A program made the translations under genes and the position numbers. Below are positions 1 through 38,500 of a DNA stretch of 64,000 nt, one piece after another. The first letter of the stretch is position 1, and each line of letters starts with the position of its first letter. Source of the stretch: Halisarca cf. caerulea (Eukaryota; Porifera; Demospongiae; Chondrillida; Halisarcidae); NCBI GenBank assembly GCA_963170055.1, contig CAUJGJ010000449.1:110901-174900 (forward strand), read 5' to 3'. Under the pieces are notes generated by a model. It made no database searches and was not told the origin of the DNA. It saw only the letters and a program-made list of their open reading frames with translations.

Positions 1-59
1 GTGTGTGTGTGTGTGTGTGTGTGCATGTGTGTGTGCATGTGTGTGTGTGCATGTGTGTG

Positions 60-91
<32 letters not shown>

Positions 92-104
92 TGTGTGTGT
101 GTGT
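1..104. repeat. (GT)n microsatellite with GTGC/GTAT variants
   Basis: Alternating GT from the window edge to 104, in the eIF3c intron beyond exon 18. Confidence 0.97.
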
Positions 105-210
105 AGAGGCACACAGGTGAAACGAGGACAGAAAACTGCTAGTCTCGGGTCATTTCAACCGAAGACCTGTACACCAACCCAATGAACACAGCAAGTACAA
201 ACGTACATAC

Positions 211-27462
<27,252 letters not shown>

Positions 27463-28379
27463 TTCAGGATCCCACTACCAGTTTACTCCACGTGGTCAAT
27501 AATGGGTAAACCCTGTAATTTTTAGTAGGCGTGCTCGGAATAATGTACTTGTGCTCGACAGTGAGCTTGACAGCAAGACATTAGGATCATTCGGGGACCA
27601 AGTTGTATACAGTCACAGTACAGATTGTAGCTGGGCCTTGTGGTGATTTGTTCTTTATATCCCCCATACGTACCACAGCGCATAGCAGGTCTATATTATA
27701 CTCAGGTCTCATTGTTGTCATAACATCTCCTGTTTTAGTTCAGCGCCATGAAGGGGGCGTGGTTTATTCGGAATCGAGCGTGCTTCCGAGTACCATATAC
27801 GAACCATATAATACTCATACCATAAGAGAATAAGAGTAAATGTAACCAGATGATAGTCTCGAAGATTACTCTTTCGTTATCTTGCCTTTCAACGGATCTT
27901 AAGTAGATACTAATTGCACCTTTCAAGTCTGGATTAAAGCCGCGGTTAACTTCGACCGCCATCCTTCCAGGTAAGCCGGCGGAAACGTATGAAAATTTAA
28001 TATCTTAAGTATAGACAGGTAACAAGTTTCGTTAATGCTTGTAGGACGTGCTACTACTACTGCTACAGTGCATACAATATGACAGAATGCGATGTCGATG
28101 AACACTGTAGGCGGCCGACCGTAGGCTCATTTGCGCCAACGATCGCGTCACAAGCATCGGCGACCACGATACAATCCCGACTGTAGTATCTGCCTCCACA
28201 GAGAAATGCGGGAAAGTAATAATGTTATCAGTAATAATTAGTTGTGATCAATACAACATGCAGTAGTCTGAGCCGGGGGGTGGGACGCGTCCGGGCCCTC
28301 TGTCATGATCAATGGGGCACAATCACTGAATGCATGGTGGCTTGGGAGCATCGATAGCTTAACTGAAGCGTCTGAAGCG
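27463..28379. other. upstream region of eIF3c
   Basis: Free of microsatellites, unlike its surroundings, with scattered CpG sites at 27,930-28,190 and a CCACGTGG box at 27488-27495, 26 bases before the eIF3c ATG. This is where the eIF3c promoter is expected. A minus-strand 75-codon frame with a good start context lies at 27735-27962 but is unrecognised. Confidence 0.5.
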
Positions 28380-28845
28380 TCGGATTGCTCTCACTGAAGA
28401 CCTAGTTTAGGCCCAACTGCTTCCCTTCCTTTAGCAGTTCAACCCATCAACAAAAGTTTTCGCTGACCGTCCAAACTACATGCAGAGCAGTTGAATCTCC
28501 ACCTGCAATTGTTCCACCATCCTTAGTCAGCACTCCAGCCCGGCCTGACATCTGTATAGTAGAAGATAAGGTGGTTACCATCCTTGAGCTTACTGTTCCT
28601 TGGAATTCCACATCCAGCATCAGCAATGGTAGGAACAGGAAGCAGAACAAAGCCTACTACCAATTCCTCGCTTCTGACCTCCACCAACATGGCTTTCGAG
28701 TGCAGTTGCTCACTATTGAAATTGGCTGTCTAGCTATAGGCCACTATATGGACCAGGCATATATGCTAGCCTCAAGTGTGCTGCTCCAAAGTCCTCATCT
28801 AAAGACAGACGAGTGGTCCTGGAGAGAACATCAATAAAGGCAGCA
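28380..28845 (+). mobile_element. retroelement fragment, C-terminal endonuclease-like region
   Basis: KVFADRPNYMQ, then after a frame break PARPDICIVEDKVVTILELT, SNGRNRKQNKAYYQFLASDL and HQHGFRVQLLTIEIG, ending in a stop at 28835. The RPD...ELT spacing is compatible with a PD-(D/E)XK-type nuclease; that is inference. Confidence 0.6.
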
Positions 28846-29069
28846 ATCTCCGGGAGCCATACTATTCAGAGCAAGATCGATACCTCAATGGTCTCTATAT
28901 ATAACTGTCCATCTTAGTAGCTTGTTTATTTTTCTCTCTTTTTTCTTCTTTTTCCTGCCTTGCCAGGGTTTCGTCCAGTCCACTGTGTCCGAGGCTCCAT
29001 TTTGTATTCACATCATTATATACCATTACATGTATTACACAATATACCTCTGTTGAATAATGATGTGGT

Positions 29070-29092
29070 CCCCCCCCCCCCCCCCCCCCCCC
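29070..29092. repeat. poly-C run (23)
   Basis: Homopolymer in the intergenic stretch. Comparable G runs: 2450-2470 (21) and 47249-47264 (16), the latter inside a retroelement frame. Confidence 0.97.
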
Positions 29093-29254
29093 GAGCAGGC
29101 AGAATCTGATGTGCGGCATCTTATAGCAGGCTGATTATCTGTGAGTATGATTGATTTTGCTTGTCAGCAATAATCCCTGCTACTAGAGTCTTCTGTAAAA
29201 TGCAATTATGGCTGCTGGTCCCATTCCACCTGTGATGAACATAGGGGGGTGAAA

Positions 29255-29525
29255 GATCCATACTCATGCAAATTGTCTTATTGTCTGGTCATACCCTCTC
29301 GTCTCCTTCTCCTGCAACTTGTAGATAGGGTTGATGTCAGAGGTCTGGTTGGTTGATGCCATTGGGTTGAACACCCTTACATCGAAAATTACACATTGTG
29401 AGGCAGACCAAAAACTGGAACATTTTATGTCAAGTCGGCAGTTGTTTTCTGTTTTTACCGAATGGTAGTTGAGTTGCTCCCCAGTCAGTGGTTGCAGCAT
29501 GGGTTTAATTGGTTTCCACACTTGA
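29255..29525 (-). mobile_element. retroelement fragment on the opposite strand
   Basis: Minus-strand reading PMLQPLTGEQLN, RLDIKCSSFW, CVIFDVRVFNPMAS and KLQEKETRGYDQ corresponds to the ANTDD...FFDVRVF block of the element at 46-47.5 kb (there QPLNGE, ANTDDSA, FYPNA). It is short and isolated, so a relic. Confidence 0.65.
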
Positions 29526-29529
29526 GGTG

Positions 29530-31600
29530 ACTTCTTTGAGCATGGATGGATACATGCAATTGCATCCCTAATTTCATTATGCCTTTGATATGATATTATG
29601 TTATCTATTGTTATTATTATTTTATATAGATACAGTCACTGTTTTATGCAACACAGGTTTATATATCCGGAAACCTCATTTATCTGACCCTTTGTTATAA
29701 ATTCCCATCACTAAACTGTACACAATTTTACCTCATTTATCCAACACCTGGTTTGTCTGACACATCAATTGGGGAACAGATGTTGTTGGATGAACCAGAG
29801 CCCACTGCTTATGATGTTATCAGTGGATAGTTAAAGGGGCACAGAAACCAAAACCTTAAAGTATACTGTGCTCATGCATGCTGGCACTGGGTTGGACCAT
29901 CTGTGGTTACTAGACGATATAGGAATCTTCTCATGCAGGCACGATTTGAGCATAGTATAATAGAGTGTCTATGATTTGAGTAATAATGGTACAATACAAA
30001 TGTCAAACAAATAATTACAACATGCCAAAAATTCGAAAAAATACATTTCATAGGTTGAAAATGTCATATATATAAACCTTGGCTGATGACCTTCAGGTGG
30101 AGTCATTACTGTACCATTATTATCACTTATCAGCAAAGAATATATGCACGGTGACAGCCACAGAAGCTTAAATGACCCCTAAAAAATTGCACTATTTATT
30201 ACACGACTACTCCACTGTACCAATTATTAATGGTTCAGTCCTCACGTAAGGATATATCATGCCACCAACCTTTATTAGCTTTGAGAATCTGATCTTTTAA
30301 GCCCCCATGCGTGTTGGAGGCTTTAAAATTTTTATCATTGCTATTCTTTTGTCTTCAAATTTTCATCGCTGCCACCATGCTGTTTGAACAGTTCGCAAAT
30401 TGTTTTTTTTATAATGTTGCTTCCTCCAGCCTTGCCAGGGCAGTATAGCCGACTCTAAATATTCTTTGTCCATTTACGTGCGAACCCTGTGTCCTAGGCC
30501 TGGTTACCAAGTTGTGTTCTTCTGCCTTGTCAGGGACATTTGGCAATCACCAAGCCAAGTGCTATGGTTAACCCTGTATCCAATTAAGGTCTCTCTTAAT
30601 TTATCATTATTTCTTGATTTGAATTAATGATTGGTTGTCAAAGTCATATTCCTGTGTCTATAATTCAGTAGAGCTGAATTTGTCTGTTTGCGAACTCCTC
30701 CCGCAGCTCAAATGCGATTGACATGAAAGCGGAATACTTTCAAGGTGCCTCATGGCAAGTGTCATGGTGGGGTAGACGGAAGGTGATTCTCCCCGCCCAA
30801 GAAGAGCTTTGCATATAAGAATTTTCTCCGTGCGGAAAAGACGCCATGCATGTTTTAGTATGCATTTACAGAATGCGTATGCGGCATTCTGGAGACTAGA
30901 TGTAGGCGCAACCTTTTGAATGCTGCTTATTGCAAGAGTGTAGGGTAGGTGGGAGACTAGATGAAAGATTTTCTTGACGACTGAGGCACAACGCCTCAAT
31001 GGCACTTCATCAGTTCAGGGTAGGCGGGCAAAGGGTAGAGTCTAAGACAAAGACATATCGGTATATCTGGGCATCGGCGAAAGAACTGTGTCATATATAC
31101 TTATAGTGACAAAGGGCAAACACTGCAAGAAGTGGGCATTGACTTGAGCACTCCATGTCTTTACCATATATATATATAAACATACATGCTGTATGTTGCA
31201 CAGTCAAGGAGTGGATCGTGTAACTCGATCGGTAGTGCATGATACATGCACCAGGCAAAGTTACTATAGGTGTGCACAAAGTGCAGAACCTCACAATCAA
31301 GCCTATAGATAATATACACACACATGTACTCATGCACACACAGACACATATGCGCATACACACCAAACACTCCAGCTTCCACACCAAAAAATTCCAACTG
31401 TAGCCAAATTACTTTCACCAAAACCCATTCTCTATCCACACCCCAACCCAAGCATCGACACTTTGCTCCCAAACACTTCGACAAATGAACATTTCATGAA
31501 AGAGAAAACAGGGATGGGACAAACTCGCCGATTTGTATGGCCATGCAGACCAAACAAGAGATCAATCGGGTCCCTGCACAGTGGAAGTAATCAACCTTGC
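29530..31600. other. intergenic stretch, no gene recognised
   Basis: AT-rich, with a MITE-like relic at about 29650-29800 (CCTCATTTATCTGACC twice) and unlinked short frames. The 115-codon minus frame at 30658-31005 has no recognised motif. Confidence 0.5.
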
Positions 31601-31797
31601 TTCTGCAGGTGAGTTATGTGCATTTTGCACATAAAACAAAATGGCGGCCTCTTTTCTGATTCGTTGTGTGAGCAAAATGAAGGTACTGTACAATACTTTT
31701 ACATTATAATTGTATATTTCTGCACTCAAAATGTTCTCAAAGATCTTATTCGGGGAATAAATCGTCAGATTCAAAAGTATATGAAAACAACTTCTTT

Positions 31798-32090
31798 CCA
31801 AAAGGCGGTCTACTTAACGGCAGCACTGTGACACGATTTCTACTTCGAAGGGTTCCTACGAAAGGTAACTAACTTTTCACCGTATGGCTTCTTGAAATTC
31901 ACCTTTGTTCCTGTTATGTGCATGTTTTTATAGTTTTCGAAAAGACACAAATACAAAAACACGTGCACATAAAACGAACGGAACAATGTATCAATAAGCC
32001 ATACGGTGAAAACTTAGTATTGCCTTTTGTCAACAACCTTGTAAAGTTTCAGAGCTACAAAGCACCGCTGAGTAGACCGCCTTTTGCAAC
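31798..32090. repeat. large imperfect inverted repeat upstream of the fusion gene
   Basis: AAAAGGCGGTCTACT near 31800 pairs with AGTAGACCGCCTTTTGC near 32070, and TTTTCACCGTATGGCTT at 31876 pairs with AAGCCATACGGTGAAAA near 31996. It probably lies in the first intron or promoter. A further direct repeat of TACTTCGAAGG occurs at 31841 and 32173. Confidence 0.75.
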
Positions 32091-32820
32091 GAAAATTGGT
32101 CCTCGAACTTTTGTCATCTTCCACCAAAGTCACGCCAATGTCAGGTGACTTCGTTCACGATGTTGCAATACATTCTACTTCGAAGGATTTCTACGAATCG
32201 TGGCTAACTTTTTCCCTCTTCGGCTTTCGAGTTTCTTATTTGTTCCGGCAATTTTAAGCTTTTAGAAGAATTAGAAAGAACAAAACAAGAAGAAGATGAA
32301 TTATCCAGTCCGAGTTCACGCAGCCTGCACATGACCAACCCACGCAAAATTAGAAAATGTGACAATATTTTATAACATACCTTTAAAACCACAAAACGCC
32401 CCCTTTCTGGCTGAGTTTGCACATAACCTACCTGCGTCACTCGGTAACTAGAAATATTGTCTACAATTAAGTTTTGCACTAATCTTTTTTGTATTTTCAT
32501 TTCTCTTATTATACATGAACTTGTCCTGTATGCAACCATATAGTGCACAATTGGCATTCCTGGAAACATTATTGTTTACAGTGCTGCTCAACTCAACAAA
32601 ACACACGATGCAACAATGCACATGACACGACAATGTATACGTTGTAGCATAGCAGGTAACCTGCTAGTATTAGTATAATTTGAATAATGTACCAGCCCCT
32701 CCCCCACCTCTGTGTTCCCTCTTATATGGATTGAGAATCCACAGTATGTACGCCGTCATTGAATAGATCAATTATAGCTTTGTATTCAAGTTTCAGATGC
32801 AATCAATTTAAATATACTAT

Positions 32821-32842
32821 ATTTTACTTTCTTCTCCTATAG
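32821..32842 (+). other. 3' splice acceptor just upstream of the fusion gene start
   Basis: A pyrimidine-rich stretch ending CTATAG sits nine bases before the ATG, which implies a non-coding 5' exon. A strong donor, CTGCAG|GTGAGT, lies at 31603-31614 and is a candidate partner. Inference only. Confidence 0.5.
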
Positions 32843-32851
32843 GATTCAACC

Positions 32852-35449
32852 ATGGGAATTAGAGGACTCCACACTTACCTAGTAACCAACAAACGCTCAG
32901 GAAATAAAGGAACCACCTCTTCATTGGCTGTCACTGAAGTCGATCTGAAGTCAGAATCAGAGAAGATATCTGCAAATGGTGGCCTGAAACCTATTCTCTT
33001 GTGCGATTGCCTTGGAGTTGTCAAAGCACTTGAAATTAGAGTCCTTGCAGGGTCAATTAATAATGGAACTCAATCAAAGTATTGTAAGTTTTACGGGTCA
33101 CATTTAGGTACCCTTGCAAATGAAATAATAAAATTCGTACAATCACTACGTCACTTGGGAATTGAGCCCATCTTTGTAAGTGATGGTACTCGTGTTCATT
33201 ATAAGGAAAGTCAGCCACAACCAGGTACTAGGGATTTAAAGAAATACACAGATTATGAACGACAAAGGCAAAAATTGGCATCTAATGATATTTGGCAGAA
33301 AGTATGTGAAGGGTACATAAGTAGTGATGTTGCCGAAACAATGCTTAATCCACTTTGCCCAGATGTTTGCATGAATGCTCTTATCAGAGCTGATGTTAAG
33401 GTAATACAATGTGGAGGAGAAGCAGATGACACCCTGATAAGTCTTTGTCAGGCGAATCCTGCAGTTTTAGGGATAGTATCAGCAGACACAGATTTTGCTG
33501 CTGCCCATGGGTGCAAGTTTTTCCCTATTACTAGTGAGTTCTTTGATATTTCCCAGGATATGGGATTTCAGGCTGGAAAGATAAACACGGAGCCCAAATG
33601 TCTCAAGTGTTGCTATACAAGTCCAGAATTGCTAGCCAAATGTCTTGAAATAAGAGTAGAACAGATTGCGGAACTTGCTGTACTATGTGGTAATGACTAT
33701 ACAAGGCACCTTAATAACTTTTATCGGGTTGCATATCATTTGGAAATCAGACAAGCCAAAAAAGAAGAAAACATCATAGCAGTAGCAAATTGGCTTCGAT
33801 CAGTAGATGTACCTATACTCGAGCATCCTAAAGTGAAAAGAAATTTACATAGTGATTACAAGGCTGCAATTGAGCATTCGCTGGATTTGTATTCAGGGGA
33901 GAGTGGGGAGTTAACAGAGATACACTCGCAGTCAACAATGACTTTGTTTCATCACTTAGAAAATATCATTGCTAAAATAAAGAAGGGGTATTACTATCGT
34001 CAATTTTTTGTTGAATACATGTCTGTTTACCATCTTCCTGCATTTGATTTTACCCTCCCATTACGCTCCCTACTCTACTTCATTCTTGGAGCCAAGGTAG
34101 TATCAGAGGAGGGTCGAAACCACAAGAAAGCATATGGACGTTTGAAAGTACCAGTACCCAACATGGATCTCAGCATACAGTGGCTAACAAGTGACTCCAT
34201 GACCTGCCTGAGCAAAATCTTGTCTGTATATTATTTGGTTGCTTACCCACATCAGTATCATAAGAGTCTACCTTCACTCTTGTCACCAGCGAGTGTAAGC
34301 CGTTTATCTCAGCTTGATCCTCTTTTGAAAATGAGTGAAGCAGAGTGTCTACATGGAGCTTTAGCCCTTGCCATATTGAATTTTCTGAATGATCACTCTA
34401 AAGAGGTTCGCAGTGAGATTTTTGATCGTGTTTCAATGGAAGAGTTGCAACTGCTGCTGGCTTCATTCATTTTGGTTGCAGCCCATGCTCCACCTATTAG
34501 TTATTCTGCTAAACGTCCAAAGATGCGGGCAGTTACCCTGTCAGCTGTCGTATGGGCAGCTACTGTGTCAGCATACCCATTGGCCTATCAGATTGGACTA
34601 TCCAATGTTTTACCAAACATGGAGTGCTTTTTTGATACCAGTACTTTTGTCCCCCTGTATGCAGCTAGAAGACATTATAAACTAAATGTGGATGAGAAGG
34701 AACAATCCGTTACAGTCTTGCAGTGTCTTTCGAAGATTCTAAGACGGATTTTAGGTTCACCAGAAGTCAGTGCTATCAGCTCTTACATAAGCTCAGATCA
34801 ATTCCACACACCTACAGACTTGGTGAAGGCCATTGGCCTTTTTCAACAAGCTGTGTGTAGCACAAAGCAAGAAATCCTGCCTGAGCAGCAGAAGGAGCTT
34901 GAGAAATTGAGGACTCCAGTGAAAGAAACAGAAAAACCAATAGTATTTGTTCAGGAGGAATCGGAATCTGATGATGAGCGAACTACAGAGGAGTATACAG
35001 GTATTGCATCATCGTCTTCTGTACAGCAGCCCATGGTTAGTAGTGGCAAGAAGAGGGTAAAGAAGAAAACTTCAGGACAGCTAGCTAAAGACGATCAGTC
35101 TGCTAGTCAAAGTCGGCCTGATCAGCTACCCATAATGAAACACAGAGAGAGAATTTTACAGGCAATTTCCAGGCACAGAGTTTCTATTATTGATGGCAAA
35201 ACTGGCAGTGGTAAGTCAACACAAATACCACAGTTCTTGTACCAACATGAGGTGGAGCAGGGGAGACTGGAAACATGTTCCATAGTAATCACCCAGCCCA
35301 GACGAATGGCTGCAAAGTCCCTAGCTGACCGTGTTTCTACTGAAATGAGTGACAGAAATCGAATAGTGGGCTACAGGATAGGAGGGGAACATTCACAGGA
35401 ACATTTTACCACCAAGATAACTTATGTCACTGCAGGATATCTCCTCAAA
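32852..35449 (+). CDS. nuclease-helicase fusion, coding exon 1
   Basis: 866 codons from the ATG to the splice donor at 35450. It holds the nuclease domain, the linker and helicase motifs I and Ia. The ATG follows a polypyrimidine-AG acceptor at 32821-32842, and GIRGL directly after Met is the expected start of XPG-type nucleases. Confidence 0.92.
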
Positions 35450-35520
35450 GTAAGAATTCATTTTGAAACTGCCTTAATTTCTGTCGGACGTGATCGTAAT
35501 TGTACATGTGTTTATGTGTG

Positions 35521-35576
<56 letters not shown>

Positions 35577-38500
35577 CACATAATATAATTATGCATGCTG
35601 TTTCTTTTGCAGTACTTAACATCAGGGGCAGGGACATTATCTGGAAACATGAGCAAATTCAGCCATGTGATTCTGGATGAGGTGCATGATCGAGCTGCTG
35701 AAGCTGATTTTCTTTGTCTGGTTGTGAGGAACTGTCTCCTTCAGGACACCGAATGTAAGACAAAGGTTGTCTTAATGTCTGCCACACTGGAAAGCAGTCT
35801 GTACTCGAAATATTTTGCCATGAAAGGACTGGATGTTGCAGAACCCATATGTATCGAAGGACGTCAATTCTCTGTAGACAATATTTTCATAGATAATTTG
35901 GTAAAATATGACAAATCAACTCTATTTCAACAAGGGAAGTCAAGTACTGTTGCAGTTCTTCCTAATCTTGAAGCAGTGAGGAAAGCAGCAATAAGACAAA
36001 TTGAACATCAGAGTATGGAATTCACCAAGAATAAGAAAAAACTCACAGTTCAGCTGATACCCAATGATCCCCGAGTTGAAATATGCTGCGATTTGATCCT
36101 GGCAGCAGGAAGCCTGGGTGAAGGCATCCTTGTATTTCTTCCTGGCTTGAATGACATGATGATGCTTTACGACACTTTGAATCTTAAGCTTAAGCTACGC
36201 AATGTGGAAGAATATTTTAAGGTGTTTATCTTACACTCTGAAGTGCCCATGAACGAGCAACGTGAAGCCCATAAACCTCCTGCTGCAGATGTTACTCATG
36301 TCATCATTGCCACATCAGTAGCTGAAAGCTCATTGACCATCCCGAAACTGCGTTTGGTGATCAATTTCTGTCTACGAAAACAAATTCAGTACAGTGCAAA
36401 ACGTAATCTTTCCATTTTACAGCTTCAATGGTGTTCACAGGCATCATGCAGGCAGCGTGGAGGGAGAGTTGGAAGGGTATTTCCGGGAACAGCAGTGCAT
36501 TTGGTCACAAAACAGCATCATGACGACACATTGCCACCTTTTGATGACCCGGAGATGGTGAAGTCATCCTTAGTTCGATTACTTCTTGAAGCCAAGGTAC
36601 TATGCACTTTCATACCATATGAGCGACCCTCCAGCTTGCTCAAAGACACACTCTCTCCACCAAGCTGTACACAGCTGCAAGATGCTGTCAGTATCCTATA
36701 CAAAAGTGGAGGTATTACAAAAGAATGCGAGAAGAGTAGTAAAATTACTACATTGGGTCACTTCTGTCTGTCTCTGCCCCTTGATTTAAATCTTTGCAAA
36801 CTTATCCTTTTTGGCATATGTTTTGCATGCCCCACTGAAGCTATCGTTATGGCAGCTGGCTTATCATTAAGGAATGATGTATTTTCTATTCCTTTCCGCC
36901 CATTGATGAATGATAAAAAGTACCGTGACTCTCTTTGGAACAGTACTGAAACAAGGTGGAAGTATGACCAAGGACAATTCAGCGAACCTATAATGTACCT
37001 GAACCTCTTCAAAGCTTGGTATCGTTTCAGATGCAGTAGTGCCAGTGCCAATGGACAGTCAAGGGAAGATACAGCAGAAATGTTCCTCAAGCTCCCCCAG
37101 AACAAAGGTATATCATCACACAGACTGCTGGATTTCGAGAACACCGTCAATAACATTGCTTCAAGGACCAACCGTTTCATACCTCCTCAAAGCAAGCTCC
37201 ATGACAGCATTTCTGCCTTGACCAAAACAAAGCAAGTGATTGACAGTGTGCCTGAGGGCATGACACCAATGAAAGTTCAATTCCTTGCAGACCCGACAAA
37301 GTTGAAATGTCTTCTTGTAGCAGCATTTCCTAGCAACCTTCTCCAAGGAATCCGAAATTGCGAGGATATGACAAGTTATGGCGATGAAGATCAGGAGATA
37401 ATGAAAGTGGCATCAGCTGAAGACATAGATTTAACATCAAAAAACATGCTTTTCATGGAGCCAATGACAAAGGCACAGAAAATGGATCAAACAGACGAAG
37501 TGTCTCCAGTAACAGAGGAGGATCTGACTAGAGTGGTACATTTCATATCTGAAAGTAACTTTTTGAATTCAACTGTTAAAATTAACTTTGTGAGTCGATC
37601 AAAATTTAAAAAAATTGTGACCATTAACTTTGCAAACATCAAAGAAATGCGCAAATTTGCCAATGTACAGAACTACATTGTTGAAAAAGATGCTCTGCTT
37701 TCATCCAGTGCTACCATTTTCTGGCAATATGGCCTTCGCTCCAAATATTGGGCAGTAAAGAACTTACAGAATCTTCCTAGACCAAGACATCCATGTTCAA
37801 TAGCATGGTACCAAATCCCTGAGCATGGAGGTGAACGCAACTACATTATAGCTGGTGGGAAGCGAAACCCTTCGGGTGCCCTCTGTGACACTCAATCCAG
37901 CACTCCGTTCATTGCAGTCGTTGCAACCCTCCTCGGTTCAGGGCGATCAACCCTTGGCTCTGGCATAACTGTTCTTCCTCGTCTTGGGAGTGCAGCTCTT
38001 ACTAGATCTCTCTTCATGGTGCTTACTTTCCTCAATTTTCAAACAGACGTTGCTGTTCAGAAGACACTAGACCAGAAAGGATTTTGTGTGTTTACAGTCA
38101 ACGGCGAGAAGTTTGATTATTCCGGTATAGACAATGTAGCAATTTCAGTGGAAGATGTGGCCAGAATGAATGCCATTAGACAAAAGCTGTCTGAGGTTGT
38201 AGCTTCGTGTACTCAACAGCTTCCTTTGAAGAAAATGGAAGGAATTGCTGAATGTATTCATTGGCTTCTATACAGAAAGCAGGAGGTGGTGATTCACACT
38301 GACAATGAAGGCACTGCGGACACTGTAGCAGTGCCTACCAAGCCTATGGGTGGGACCGATGATGCCCCTAACAAGAACTTTAGTTACCTTACTAGTGACG
38401 TGGAAAATCCAATTGCTACACTACCCCCCACTATACAAGCATATTCCACTGTTGGTGGTAACCCGACTGTAGACAGAACTCAACATGCCAAAGACCAGAT

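Noticed and set aside
30658..31005. 115-codon minus-strand frame
   Set aside because: No motif, no splice context, both strands equally unconvincing; may be a relic of a mobile element.
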